A stretch of 11,761 nt of DNA. Source: a bacterium (GTDB lineage: Bacteria; Electryoneota; RPQS01). The notes beneath the pieces are model-generated. The model had not been told where the DNA came from, did not search any database, and saw only the letters and a program-made list of their open reading frames with translations. Positions 1-9,000 of the stretch are shown one piece after another (the first letter of the stretch is position 1; each line of letters starts with the position of its first letter). Both the position numbers and the translations under genes were made by a program. The DNA lies in NCBI GenBank assembly GCA_018814465.1, contig JAHIZR010000115.1:1-11761 (forward strand). The letters are read 5' to 3'.

Positions 1-8
1 AAAGAAGT

Positions 9-548
9 ATGAGCAAATACTATCGAGGAACCACGATCCTGACTGTCAAGCGCGACGGAAAATCGGCGATGGGTGGAGACGGGCAGCTTTCACTGGATGA
101 TGTCGTTGTGAAAAGCAAGGGCCGCAAGGTCAGGAAACTGCATGAAGACAGCGTGCTGGTGGGCTATGCGGGAGCCGCCGCCGATGCCCTGGCACTACTG
201 GATGTCTTTGAAGGCAAACTAAAGCAGTACAACGGCGACCTGACCCGCGCTTCTTTAGAGATGGCCAAGGAGTGGCGAATGGATCGCAGCCTAAGGCGAC
301 TCGAAGCAGAACTGGTAGTCACTGACAACGAGAAGATTTACTTGGTCTCAGGCCAGGGCGAAGTTATCGAACCGGATGATGATATTCTGGCGTTGGGATC
401 CGGCGGTGACTATGCTTTAGCCGCTGCGCGAGCCCTGAAAGCCTATACCAACCTTTCGGCGAAAGAAATTGTTGAAGCGGCGCTGAAAATCGCGGCGGAA
501 ATCTGTGTTTATACCAATGATCAGCTGACGATCGAGGAATTAGGGTAG
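9..548 (+). CDS. hslV: HslV (ClpQ), peptidase subunit of the HslVU protease
   Basis: This is the proteolytic subunit of the cytoplasmic HslVU protease, a proteasome-like threonine peptidase that degrades proteins unfolded by HslU. The 179-residue length is normal. The conserved TTI that begins the mature enzyme is at residues 8-10, so Thr8 should be the nucleophile, exposed by removal of a seven-residue propeptide ending in Gly. The other active-site positions fall where the family predicts, counting from Thr8: Asp24 (mature 17), Lys40 (mature 33, in GRKVRKL) and Ser131 (mature 124, in GSGG). The C-terminal AEICVYTN and TIEEL segments are also typical. The ATG follows AAGAAG, a plausible ribosome binding site, but only eight bases of upstream sequence are visible, so promoter and upstream operon partners are unknown. 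hslU follows 108 bases downstream. The identification is very secure. Confidence 0.97.
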   Translation: MSKYYRGTTILTVKRDGKSAMGGDGQLSLDDVVVKSKGRKVRKLHEDSVLVGYAGAAADALALLDVFEGKLKQYNGDLTRASLEMAKEWRMDRSLRRLEAELVVTDNEKIYLVSGQGEVIEPDDDILALGSGGDYALAAARALKAYTNLSAKEIVEAALKIAAEICVYTNDQLTIEELG

Positions 549-656
549 CGCTGAAGAAAATTATGAACTATGAAATCAGAAAAGAGATAAGCAGAACTCT
601 CGAACTTCACGCATAAACTGCACGAACTCCTTATCGAATCATACGAAACAACTAAA
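549..656 (+). other. hslV-hslU intergenic gap
   Basis: This gap separates two genes whose products act in one complex. It contains no clear hairpin terminator and no convincing promoter. A 17-codon reading frame (563-616, ATG to TAA, peptide MNYEIRKEISRTLELHA) begins after a purine-rich GAAGAAA stretch. It could be a leader peptide or chance; nothing else supports translation. Confidence 0.3.
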
Positions 657-2051
657 TTGAATCCATTACCAACTACTACTTTATCCCAACTGACTCCGGC
701 GCAGATCGTCGCTGAGTTGGATTACTATATCATCGGACAGGATGATGCAAAACGGGCGGTGGCCATCGCGCTGCGGAACCGCTGGCGGCGGCAGCAAGTG
801 CAAGGAGACCTCCGCGACGAGATCTATCCCAATAATATTATTCTCATCGGTCCGACCGGCGTCGGCAAGACCGAACTTGCGCGGCGACTGGCCAACTTAG
901 CAGGCGCTCCTTTCGTGAAAGTGGAAGCCTCGAAATACACCGAAGTGGGTTATGTCGGGCGCGATGTCGAATCCATGGTGCGCGATCTGGTGGATGTCGC
1001 GGTGGCGAAGGTGCGCGCCGAGTATATGGATACACTGAAGGAAAACCTGAATGCTTCGGTCGAAGAGCAGCTGCTGGATATTCTGGCACCGAAACCGACC
1101 ATGATCGACACGCTTGACGAAGAAACCGCTCCCACCCGCAAAGAACTCAAGACCAAACTGGACCGTTATCGCGAAGAGCGAACCGCAAAACGCGAACTGC
1201 TGCGCGACGGCGCGCTGGAAGACGAGACGATCGAGATCGATGTCGAAGAACACTCGCAACCGCTGATGCAGATCTTCTCCGCGCAGGGGATGGAAGAAAT
1301 GGGCATCAATCTGCCGGATATCGTCAATGGCGGCGAAACCCGCAGACGCAGGCGCACCTGCACCATTGCCGAGGCACGAGAGATTCTGATGGAAGAGGAA
1401 TTCGAGAATCGCATCGATATGGATCGAGTGATTCGCGAAGCGACCCGCCGCACGGAGAATCTTGGCATCATCTTTCTGGATGAAATTGATAAGATCGCTG
1501 CTTCCGCGGATACAAGCGAGAGCGGCCCGGATGTCAGCCGCTCTGGAGTGCAGCGCGACATTCTGCCGGTTGTCGAAGGAACAACCGTGACCACAAAATA
1601 TGGCCCGGTGCGCACGGATCATGTGCTGTTCATCGCGGCGGGAGCCTTCACGAATGTGAAGCCGTCGGACTTGATTCCCGAATTGCAGGGCCGCTTTCCG
1701 ATTCGGGTCGAAATGGACAGGCTGGGTGCCGAGGAGTTCCTAAGAATCTTAACCGAACCGCGCAACGCGCTGATTAAGCAATATGTTGCCCTGTTGGAAA
1801 CCGAGGGGGTTCACCTCTCCTTCACACGTGATGCGCTCAAGGAGATTGCCGCTACGGCGTATGAGGTTAACGAAAAAACCGAAGATATCGGCGCACGACG
1901 CCTCCATACCATTCTGAGTACACTCTTGGACGATCTGCTGTTTGAAGCGCCCACGGTCAAGAAGAAACACGTTTCCATTACTCAGGGCAGAGTACGTAAA
2001 CGTCTGGATGACATCGTCGAAGACGAGGATTTATCGAGATTTATCCTCTAA
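657..2051 (+). CDS. hslU: HslU (ClpY), ATPase subunit of the HslVU protease
   Basis: This is the AAA+ unfoldase that caps HslV, threads substrates into it and activates it allosterically. Visible landmarks are IIGQDDAKRAVAIALRNRWRR (residues 25-45), Walker A GPTGVGKT (65-72), the pore loop GYVG (98-101), a variable I domain (about 110-240), Walker B with IIFLDEID (271-278), SGPDVSRSGVQRD (289-301), sensor-2 region IGARRLHT (411-418) and the C-terminal tail EDLSRFIL, which inserts into HslV. At 464 residues it is slightly longer than the E. coli protein; the extra length lies in the N-terminus and I domain. The start is chosen as TTG at 657. An in-frame TAA lies at 588-590 and no ATG or GTG comes before the conserved TPAQIVAELD segment, so a non-ATG start is forced. 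No good Shine-Dalgarno sequence precedes it. A CTG at 690 (just before TPAQIV) is a less likely alternative. It probably forms an operon with hslV. Confidence 0.96.
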   Translation: MNPLPTTTLSQLTPAQIVAELDYYIIGQDDAKRAVAIALRNRWRRQQVQGDLRDEIYPNNIILIGPTGVGKTELARRLANLAGAPFVKVEASKYTEVGYVGRDVESMVRDLVDVAVAKVRAEYMDTLKENLNASVEEQLLDILAPKPTMIDTLDEETAPTRKELKTKLDRYREERTAKRELLRDGALEDETIEIDVEEHSQPLMQIFSAQGMEEMGINLPDIVNGGETRRRRRTCTIAEAREILMEEEFENRIDMDRVIREATRRTENLGIIFLDEIDKIAASADTSESGPDVSRSGVQRDILPVVEGTTVTTKYGPVRTDHVLFIAAGAFTNVKPSDLIPELQGRFPIRVEMDRLGAEEFLRILTEPRNALIKQYVALLETEGVHLSFTRDALKEIAATAYEVNEKTEDIGARRLHTILSTLLDDLLFEAPTVKKKHVSITQGRVRKRLDDIVEDEDLSRFIL

Positions 2052-2219
2052 AAATAGTCGCTTGTTGGTCCTGCCTTTGCATTCATTTCCTTTGTAATCT
2101 ACACATTATCCATCAAAATATTGAAATTCAAGAACTTCTGATTCCTTGAGGTGCGCAAGCTATGCACGGAAATCGAGTTTTTGCATACTCTTCCAAATTC
2201 GATTCTACACAACATAAGT

Positions 2220-2224
2220 AAGGA
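2220..2224 (+). promoter_or_regulatory. ribosome binding site of the C25-family gene
   Basis: AAGGA lies seven bases before the ATG at 2232. It decides the start of the long gene that follows. The same frame is open from a GTG at 2151, but the signal peptide begins at the ATG, and the 27 codons before it would add a polar extension in front of it. Confidence 0.7.
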
Positions 2225-2231
2225 CAAACAG

Positions 2232-5200
2232 ATGAGATTCACAGCACGGGTCCCTCTGGGAATTCTCGCGGTCATGCTGGCGGCAGTTATAATTCAGGCA
2301 GCTCCGGTGCAGGAGGCAATGACTAAACAGGTCCTGTCTGCGACACCTGATCGCACGGTAATGACGATGAGCTTCGATCAAGCAGCAGTCATGGATGCCA
2401 TCTCCTTCTTGGAATTCGACCAGCAGCACCTTGACGGATATGGTGCAATGCTGGCTATCAACGGCTCCGAGGCGCCCTCAGTACGAATCCTTCACTATGA
2501 ATTAGGGGAAGCCGCGCCAATAGGCTCGTTGGATGCAAATGAAATTCCCGCCACGGCGTCAGATATGATTCATGTCAGTGAACCCGCTGTTATTCACGGC
2601 TTGCAGGTCGTTTCCGTCGGTGTCTTTCCGCTGCTGAGAGACGGCAACGGAGTCGCCCGTGCAGTGCGCAATCTTGAGTTCGAGATCGAATTCACCGGCG
2701 GCGCGAGTACACTGGACGCGCCCGACTATTGGTCGCAGGCGTTCGAGCCGCTCTTCCGCACGATGGTGGACAATCTGGATGAACTTTATCCGAACCGTTC
2801 CTTGGCCAAGCCGGGGCGTTATCTTGTTCTGGGGCCGACAGGACTGCTCAGTCAACTCCAGGAGCTTTCCTTTCACTACCGTGACTGGCTTGATCTGAAA
2901 CGGCGCAAAGGCTATCACGTTCAGGTCAAAACTCTGGCCGATGTGGCCGCTACGGTCGGCGATTCCACGGAAAGCTCAATCCGTGAGTTCATTCGTCAAT
3001 CCTATGAAACCTCCTGGCTGCCGGATCTGGAATACGCAGTTATCATCGGTGACGTCACCGGTACCGCTGTCATTCCATCCCGATATATGCAGAATCCCGA
3101 GTATCCCGACAATCCGGAGAATGTTTCGATCGGCGATAACTTCTTTTTTGCAGTGGACGGCAGCGATTATATTGCCGATGTCTTCCACGGCAGAATCTCG
3201 GCGGAGACATTAACAAATTATGTTTCCTATTTTGCGAAAGTGCTCGGCTATGAACAAAATCCGTACCGGGAAAATCTACACTGGTTTGAATCGGCCTCCT
3301 GCATCGCCGGCAACTTCGCGGACGGCAGTCAAACTTACCCGGTCACTCCGGTCTGGAATATGAATTGGGCACGCGAAATCATTCTCCGGGACGGCTGTAT
3401 CACGGATGCCGATACCTTCTATTATCATGATCTCACTGAACCACAAGGCGAGTGGACGATTCCGATAAAGAACGATATTCAAGCGGGAGTCTGCGCGGTA
3501 TTCTATCGCGGCTATGCCAGTCAGCAACTCTGGCAATACCCCTGGTTCGGCAATACGCAAATCATGGAAATGAATGTCGAGACCAGGCATCCCGCCGTTT
3601 TCGGAATCGTTTGCGGCAGCGGCGACTTCGAAGCTTCACCATGCATGGGCGAATTGTGGACGACCGGCGTCGGCACGGTCCCGTCACCCAACGGTGCGAT
3701 TATCTTCTTCGGCGCCAGTGATCTTCATACCAACACCCGCCATAATAACGCGATGCTCGCCGGCATCATTCGCGCACTGCAGGACGGCGTGCGCAGCGGC
3801 GGCGCGCTGGCGATGGCCGGCAAGCTGGAAGTATTCAAGCAGTTCCCGCTGGAATTGGATGTCGAAGGACTGGTTCATTTCTACGGCTTCCATGTGTTCA
3901 ATCTGCTGGGCGACCCGGAAACACAGATTTACTTCTGCACACCAGGCGCGCTCGCTCTGAGTCACGACCCCCTTTCGCCCGGCCAGAACTTAGTGACACT
4001 TACTGTGCGGGATGAAGCAACTGCGCCTGTGGCCAATGCCGCCGTCACGCTTAGAAACGGCGATTCACAGGATATCGCATGCGGCATGACAAATGAGCAG
4101 GGCGAGGTCACGCTTCCGGCGGACTTAGCCGCCGGCGGAGAAGCGCAAATGTATGCCTGGAAGGCGGGCTACTTTTCGGACGACGTCAGTCAATCCATCG
4201 CCGCGACCGCCTTCGATCCTTATATCGCCACTGTCGAATGGGATGCGGGGCCCGACGATTTGCCGAATCCGGGCGAGACCGCAAATTTCAATCTTTTCAT
4301 CGAAAACAGGGGAACGGCGGCGTTCACGCCTTCGTGCAGCATCACAAGCGATGACGAACGCATCAGCGTCACCTCAGGAACTGCCGCGGGCAGCGCTGTC
4401 GAACCCGGCGCAACAGTCAGTGTCGGACCGTTTACGATAGAACTTAACGGCTATCCCCTGCCTGATGGCCTAAGACCGTTGCTGGATGTGGCGATCACTG
4501 ACGAATTTACCGCAAACCGGTTGATTGAGATTCCGGTGTCCGCTCCTGATCCGCAAATCTGGGCGGTTACCGTGAATGACGCCGACGGCATTCTTTCGCC
4601 CGGCGAGACCGCGACTATCTCTGTGTCTGTTGTGAATCGCGGCTCCGTGGAAGGCAGTGTTAACGGGCGAGTCGGCAGTTTTGATAATGGAATTACCATT
4701 ACGAACGGCGACCTTTCCTGGGGCAATCTGCCGCGCGGCGAAGTTGTCCAAAGCACCATTGATTTCACCGCTGCGATTCCGGAAGATGCAACTCCGGGCC
4801 GTCAGATCGTGCTGCGCTTTACTTTTGAGATGAACGAAGTCGAATTTACGAGCAAGCTCAAGCTGCTGGTTGCCGGTGTTGTTACTGATACCATTCCGAC
4901 CGGTCCCGACAGCTATGGCTACTATGCCTATGAAGATATCGACATCGGATACAGCAGCACGCCGACCTATAACTGGATCGAATTGAATTCGGATTCCGTC
5001 GGCGGTTCCTACGACGATCGTTACGAGATGCACGATGATACTCATACCGGTATCGAGTTGCCGACTCCGTTCACGTTCTACGGTCAAAGCTATGACAGCA
5101 TCTGGATCTGCAGCAACGGCTGGCTGTCTTTCGGCTATGCGATGATGCCGGAATTCCGCAACTGGGAGATTCCTTCTCCGATCGGCCCTCCGGCGATGGT

Positions 5201-5894
5201 GTGTCCGTTCTGGGACGACTTGATTTCCTATGCCAGCACCGCCGTCTCGAACCTTGACACTCTGCACTATATCTACACAAAGCATGACGGCAATCGCTTT
5301 ATCGTGCAGTGGCAGACGTTGAATCGCCGCGGGCTGGATACCGCTCCCAGCACCGACTACTGCACCTTTGAGGCCATCCTCGAATATGGCACGGGCGACG
5401 GTTCGATTCTCTGCCAGTACAAGCAAATCAGCAATATCGACACGAAACAGAACTATGCTTCGATCGGGATTCAGAATGCCGATCATCTGGACGGCTTGGG
5501 GCTGACCTATGCGAATATGTATATCGCATCAGTCGATACGATTCGCGCCGGACGGGCAATTCGCTTCACCACGACGCCGCCGGATGAGTATCTCGGTCAG
5601 GACGATCCGAATCCGAGCGGTCTGACTCCGCTGGAGTTCGCGCTGCATTCCGCGTTCCCGAATCCCTTTAATCCGACAACCGAACTGCGCTTCGATCTGA
5701 CCGCGACCGCGCTGACAACGCTTCGCATTTATGATGTGCTGGGACGAGAAGCGGCAACGCTGTTAAATAAGAACATGACCGCCGGAAGCCATGCCGTACA
5801 GTTCAATGCGGCGGGACTGCCCTCCGGTCTCTATTTCGCGCGCTTAATTTCCGGCAGCGATGTTGCCGTTCAAAAGCTTATGCTCGTGAAATAA
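2232..5894 (+). CDS. secreted gingipain-family (C25) protein with T9SS tail, catalytic His replaced by Tyr
   Basis: This 1220-residue exported protein begins with a signal peptide (basic MRFTAR, hydrophobic 8-22, cleavage near IQA-A). A C25-type propeptide region follows (about 35-190), then a caspase-like C25 domain (about 196-570) with RYLVLGP, AVIIGD (269-274), a DG.DYIADV.HGRISAE segment (309-325) and KVLGYEQNPY. The nucleophile region VCGSGDFE holds C461. The usual histidine motif RGHGS reads RGYAS, putting tyrosine at 428. The 33-residue spacing to C461 equals that of the gingipain His-Cys pair (His211/Cys244 in RgpB, from memory), so this is the catalytic position. Then come a carboxypeptidase-regulatory or Ig-like domain (about 575-655), two CARDB-like domains with PGETA..N..I.NRG signatures (about 665-880), a nidogen-like module (about 890-1115: FTFYGQSYDSIWICSNG, CPFWDDL, IVQWQ) and a T9SS sorting domain (1136-1220). 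It is probably exported to the outer surface, but peptidase activity is doubtful. PorU, the T9SS sortase, is also C25 with a similar tail; a secreted cargo protein seems likelier. Confidence 0.85.
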   Translation: MRFTARVPLGILAVMLAAVIIQAAPVQEAMTKQVLSATPDRTVMTMSFDQAAVMDAISFLEFDQQHLDGYGAMLAINGSEAPSVRILHYELGEAAPIGSLDANEIPATASDMIHVSEPAVIHGLQVVSVGVFPLLRDGNGVARAVRNLEFEIEFTGGASTLDAPDYWSQAFEPLFRTMVDNLDELYPNRSLAKPGRYLVLGPTGLLSQLQELSFHYRDWLDLKRRKGYHVQVKTLADVAATVGDSTESSIREFIRQSYETSWLPDLEYAVIIGDVTGTAVIPSRYMQNPEYPDNPENVSIGDNFFFAVDGSDYIADVFHGRISAETLTNYVSYFAKVLGYEQNPYRENLHWFESASCIAGNFADGSQTYPVTPVWNMNWAREIILRDGCITDADTFYYHDLTEPQGEWTIPIKNDIQAGVCAVFYRGYASQQLWQYPWFGNTQIMEMNVETRHPAVFGIVCGSGDFEASPCMGELWTTGVGTVPSPNGAIIFFGASDLHTNTRHNNAMLAGIIRALQDGVRSGGALAMAGKLEVFKQFPLELDVEGLVHFYGFHVFNLLGDPETQIYFCTPGALALSHDPLSPGQNLVTLTVRDEATAPVANAAVTLRNGDSQDIACGMTNEQGEVTLPADLAAGGEAQMYAWKAGYFSDDVSQSIAATAFDPYIATVEWDAGPDDLPNPGETANFNLFIENRGTAAFTPSCSITSDDERISVTSGTAAGSAVEPGATVSVGPFTIELNGYPLPDGLRPLLDVAITDEFTANRLIEIPVSAPDPQIWAVTVNDADGILSPGETATISVSVVNRGSVEGSVNGRVGSFDNGITITNGDLSWGNLPRGEVVQSTIDFTAAIPEDATPGRQIVLRFTFEMNEVEFTSKLKLLVAGVVTDTIPTGPDSYGYYAYEDIDIGYSSTPTYNWIELNSDSVGGSYDDRYEMHDDTHTGIELPTPFTFYGQSYDSIWICSNGWLSFGYAMMPEFRNWEIPSPIGPPAMVCPFWDDLISYASTAVSNLDTLHYIYTKHDGNRFIVQWQTLNRRGLDTAPSTDYCTFEAILEYGTGDGSILCQYKQISNIDTKQNYASIGIQNADHLDGLGLTYANMYIASVDTIRAGRAIRFTTTPPDEYLGQDDPNPSGLTPLEFALHSAFPNPFNPTTELRFDLTATALTTLRIYDVLGREAATLLNKNMTAGSHAVQFNAAGLPSGLYFARLISGSDVAVQKLMLVK

Positions 5895-5953
5895 GTCCCG
5901 CAGCATATAGTATTCAGTCCGGCTAATCCAGCCGTTCGACTTGTGATCTTTCT

Positions 5954-5987
5954 AATACGGGCGGCCTCGGTGCCGCCCGTATTTTTT
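5954..5987 (+). terminator. rho-independent terminator
   Basis: AATACGGGCGGC (5954-5965) pairs perfectly with GCCGCCCGTATT (5972-5983) around the six-base loop CTCGGT, and the T-run continues to 5987. The 12-bp stem, GC-rich in its upper part, lies 59 bases after the stop of the C25-family gene and should end its transcript. The other strand lacks a matching T-run, so it acts on + strand transcription. Confidence 0.92.
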
Positions 5988-6037
5988 GCCTCAGGGTGTA
6001 ATAAATCCAGATTCAATCTATAACCACGGGTACCATC

Positions 6038-9000
6038 ATGAATCTTAACTATCATTCCCTCGCAAGTCTTGTTTTGCTGACGATTCTGCTCTCCAGCTTG
6101 TCCGCTCTAGCACAGGAAGATCCCCGCCTTTGGAATGCGGAGGGGATTGCAGTTCGACAAGGGACTTATCTCCAGTGGCAAAGAGCAACCGCTGTTAATG
6201 ATCAAGGGCAAACCTGTGTTGTCTGGGCTGACACGCGATCGGGATTACGCAGTGTTTATGCGCAAATGATAGACACGGACGGATCACTGCTATGGGAAAC
6301 CGGCGGGCTGCAGATCGCCAGCGCCGACTGGAATCTGTTCAATCCCGCCGTTACAGCAGTCAGTGACGGCTGGGTATTTGCCTGGCTTGCCGACGGTCTT
6401 TGGACCGGAGAAGGAATCTATTCCGCGCAAAGGCTGTATGCTCAAAAAGCCAACTGGAACGGGGTGAACCAATGGCCGGAAGGGGGTGTCGAGTTACTCT
6501 ATGACCCGGATTATTATATTTGTGAAGATGATTATGGACTCCATCTTGTTCATGATGGAAACGGAGGAGCGCTCCTCACATGGCTCGACGGCTGGGGCAA
6601 CTACGATATCTTTGCGGCTCGGATTTTAGCAAACGGAAGCCTTGATTGGGGCGGAGTTCTTGCTGTCACAACTATTCAAGGCTCGCAGATCCCTGAAACG
6701 GTCGTCTCCGACGGATCAGGAAATATGATTATAGCCTGGGCCGATGATCGCGATTTAAGCAATCGGAATATCTACGCGGCAAAGGTCATGGCAAACGGTA
6801 CACTGCCGTGGGGAGAGGGAGTGAACGGTGTTCCGATTTGTACGGCTGCCAACAGACAGCTAAAGCCGCGACTTTGTCCGGATTTCACCTCCGGCGGCGC
6901 CTATTGCATATGGATCGACGAAAATCAGACCTACGACAGGGTCCTATATGCTCAAAGAATCAATGGCGCAGGGGCTTCGCTCTGGCAGCTTAATGGGATC
7001 CTGATCGGCGGTACACTCGGTGATAGTTATGCCAGCGTCGGCATCAAAGCAAGCGTTGCCGACGATATTCAGGATGGCTTTGTCTGCTGCTGGAACGATG
7101 TGCGAGAGAACGGAATTGTTAGCGAAGTGTATGCGCAGAAGGTCAATCCTGATGGAAGCATGTTGTGGGGTGAGAATGGAACGCTGGTTTGCGGCGACGC
7201 CGGACCTGCCGGAACCGGAAACACCAGAGACGGCTCGCGAATCATTTCTGATCTGGCGGGAGGCGCGATCATTAATTGGAACGACACCCGCAATAGCAAT
7301 GGTAATACCTGCCAGTATGATCTCTACGCAGCGAGACTGAACAGCGGCGGCCTGCAACTTTGGGGAGACTGTGGAGTACTGATCGCTGATGGACTCGACG
7401 CGCAGCAAGATGCCGCTTTGACGCTCTCCGGCGCAGCTTCGATTGTGGATGCCCTCTATGTTGATGAAGCGTCCTCCGGTTCGCAGGATCTCAAACACCA
7501 GCGCATAGCACTTGCTGATGGCACCTTGCTGCTTGAAACCGCTGACATCCTATTAGCAGATCTCGATGGAAGCATAAGTGGTTATCCAAAGACAATCGAG
7601 ATAGCTGATGATCGAGCTGCTATTGTCTGGGAAGATTGGCACGGCGGAACATATGGAACTGCATTGTACTATCAGATTGTCAATGCTGATGGTGAGTTCG
7701 AATTGCCGGTGCAGGGATCGCAACTTGTTCCTGACAATGATGGATACGAGCATTATGATCAGTCGGATGTGACTCTGACGAGTGACGGCAACGGAGGTTT
7801 TTATGCGGTGTTCGTCGATCTAAGAACAGGCGTTAGAGTAGTTCGGCTTGTAAAAGTTAATCAACAGGGAGAAATCACCTGCGATCCGGCTGGAGTCATC
7901 GTTTCCCAAGCTATAACGGATCAACAGGATGCGGTTGTTTGCCCGGACGGCAATGGGGGCTGCTATGTGGCGTGGTCAGAAAATGACTTAGGCTTCACTT
8001 TAGACGTTTATCTTCAGCATTTCGACGAAAACTGCCAAGCCACATGGTTTGATCCAGTACAATTAACTAGTGATGGAACGGTAGATGATGTAGTCGAAGG
8101 ACTTGCGCAAAGCTCAGACTGCTGTATTCTGGTGTGGGAAACGGGCATTACTACTCAATATGATATTCATGCCGCGCGTGTCTGCCCGGGTGGCACTGTA
8201 GATTGGAATCGGACTGTGTGTGACGCTCCGCGACGGCAAGATAATAACTGCTTAATCGAAGACGGCAGCGAAGGCGTGTTCGTGTCCTGGTTTGATAATC
8301 GCCTTTTAGGGCACTCTGCTATTTATGTCCAGCATATCGACTCAGAAGGAAATGACATCTGGGAGTACAATGGCATGCGGGTAATTCTTTCTGACGAACC
8401 AGTGAACAGACCGATACAAGCTTTCTCCGAACAAAACGGCTTATATGTCATTTGGGAGGATTTCAGAAACGGCAGTAACTTAGATCTGTATGCACAGCGG
8501 ATTGACGACGAGGGAAATCTTCTGTGGGACGAAGCCGGATTATTGCTTTGCGGGGAGTCGGGAGATCAACAAACCGCGTCAATAGCGATCAATGAGTCCG
8601 GCGGCGTTTTCGCGGCGTGGACGGATGGTCGCGGTTTCTGGGACGACATCTATGGCACGAATCTGCTTCCCAATGGACAGCCTTCGGATGAATGGTGGGA
8701 GGAAGGAAGCGGGGGTGTAATCTGTGAAATAGCGGAGCACCAGACCATGCCAGTGCTTGCCCCGCTTTCAGCGGATCAAACGCTGCTCGCCTGGGTGGAT
8801 TGGAGATCGACGGAAAGAGAGCCGGTGATGGATTTGTACATGCAGAGCATAAACATCGGCATTATCTCAAAGGCGGAAACACAGCCTGAAATTGTTCCGA
8901 GTGCTTTCGCCCTGCATCAGAACTATCCGAATCCCTTCAATCCATCCACAACAATTGCATTCACGCTTCCACAGGCCGGACAGACTTCTCTGGTGGTCTA

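Noticed and set aside
897..1622. 241-codon open frame on the - strand inside hslU
   Set aside because: It lies fully antisense to a strongly conserved gene, has no recognisable domain, and its composition is what the complement of hslU would give.
2052..2150. Promoter or terminator between hslU and the C25-family gene
   Set aside because: The stretch is AT-rich, but I found no hairpin with a T-run and no well-spaced -35/-10 pair; TTGCAT at 2077 has only a poor partner at 2100.
2151..2231. GTG at 2151 as the start of the C25-family protein
   Set aside because: It would put 27 polar residues before a typical signal peptide, while the ATG at 2232 has an AAGGA seven bases upstream.
4470..5486. 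338-codon open frame on the - strand inside the C25-family gene
   Set aside because: It is antisense to the CARDB-like and nidogen-like regions, has no signal or family features, and looks like a product of low antisense stop frequency.
2232..5894. Identification as PorU, the T9SS sortase
   Set aside because: PorU is a C25 protein of similar size, but the catalytic His is missing here, the Cys lies nearer the N-terminus than I recall for PorU, and the CARDB-like and nidogen-like modules point to a cargo protein. Not fully excluded.
6019..6024. TATAAC as a -10 box for the first repeat gene
   Set aside because: No -35 match lies 16-18 bases upstream, and FCB bacteria often use a different promoter consensus, so a single six-base match is not enough.
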